This document shows, piece after piece, positions 50,059-64,000 of a stretch of 64,000 bases of DNA. The stretch spans positions 23,304,369 through 23,368,368 of the forward strand of contig JAOWCC010001751.1 in assembly GCA_030867875.1 (NCBI GenBank), read 5' to 3'. The position numbers and the translations under genes are program-made. The DNA is from Actinernus sp. WN-2022. Lineage: Eukaryota > Cnidaria > Anthozoa > Actiniaria > Actinernidae. Within the stretch, counting starts at the first letter, position 1; each line of letters starts with the position of its first letter. Below the pieces are notes generated by a model. The model saw only the letters and a list, made by a program, of their open reading frames with translations, did not search any database and was not told the DNA's origin.

Positions 50059-50064
50059 TTTAAT
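50059..50064 (-). promoter_or_regulatory. Possible polyadenylation signal of the SFMBT-like gene
   Basis: An ATTAAA variant signal on the minus strand lies about 230 bases after the stop codon. No AATAAA is seen nearer. Tentative. Confidence 0.25.
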
Positions 50065-50290
50065 GAGGCGAACAAGCATAATGTTGAATAAGCCTACGTT
50101 TGACTCACTGTAGCAATAAAACAACACGAGTGTCAGAAGTATCACCGTCAGCCAAGCCACAGGAGCAAACAGATCATATATTCAAATATCTTGTGTGTCG
50201 TAAGTATATCTCGGGAAATGTGAAATTATTTGAATGGAAGTGATACGGGCTCACCCCAGGCCCATACCGTCCATGCAGTCACTGTACTAG

Positions 50291-63663
<13,373 letters not shown>

Positions 63664-64000
63664 CTGAAACCAAGGGTGAATGCCACACTAGTCAGGGGAG
63701 TCAAATAACCGTCCCACATGGACGAACACGTACAGCGGAACCAGGTTATAGCAGTGCGCCAAGCCATTGACCAACAGCCGGCGTTTCTAGATCTCTAACT
63801 ACAGTGCAGTGAATATATTTTACTCAGTTTTAGTGTGATTACTTTTATCACCTTTGATTTAATCCTGAAACTCGAATAAAACCGTTTATGGTTTAGGTTT
63901 TTTACAAGTTTATCTTGTGTTTACATTCAAGTTTTAGATTTTGTTTTAGAAGATCCCGAATGAAACCATTTATAACATGTACCGTTACATGTGTTTTAGC
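63664..64000 (-). other. Intron upstream of the first visible SFMBT-like exon
   Basis: The acceptor ttggtttcag at 63664 shows that coding continues beyond the window. No exon is seen in these 337 bases. Confidence 0.6.

Overview
The window is animal nuclear DNA. Genes are spliced with GT-AG introns, coding is sparse, and the rest is AT-rich sequence full of old transposon copies, foldback elements and minisatellites. The mix of elements (tRNA-headed SINEs, many decayed LINE tails of the kind common in corals and anemones, TTAA-bounded miniature elements) suggests a marine invertebrate, most likely an anthozoan cnidarian. That assignment is an inference, not a proof.

Three protein-coding genes can be supported. 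(1) At 370-1424 (+) and (2) at 22518-24427 (-) are two intact two-exon iodothyronine-deiodinase-family genes. They point towards each other across about 21 kb, share the same phase-0 intron position, and both carry an ordinary cysteine codon where vertebrate deiodinases have selenocysteine. (3) From 63663 down to 50291 (-) lies the 3' part of an SFMBT-type Polycomb-family gene: the last MBT repeat, a SLED domain and a C-terminal SAM domain in seven exons whose phases all join. Its 5' exons (earlier MBT repeats) must lie beyond the right edge.

Layout: 1-1.4 kb deiodinase A; 1.4-7.1 kb little structure; 7.2-9.1 kb a nest of inverted-repeat elements; 9.9-10.3 kb a SINE; 11-14.5 kb miniature elements; 14.87-15.37 kb a 20-bp minisatellite; 15.6-22 kb repeats and unassigned sequence, including a CpG-dense patch at 20.5 kb; 22.5-24.4 kb deiodinase B; 25-48 kb a transposon graveyard (LINE 3' ends, nested TTAA elements, minisatellites at 28.5, 39.3, 39.8 and 45.0 kb); 50.3-63.7 kb the SFMBT-like gene, whose introns hold LINE tails, a 1.57-kb foldback element with 9-bp target duplications and a helicase-like fragment in each arm, a 34-bp array with telomere-like cores, a 126-bp array and a TTAA element.

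The two deiodinases would act in thyroid-hormone-like or other thiol/halide chemistry at membranes. The SFMBT-like protein would act in chromatin repression. Nothing suggests that they work together. I found no convincing new multi-gene system; the most unusual items are the paired cysteine deiodinases and the foldback element.
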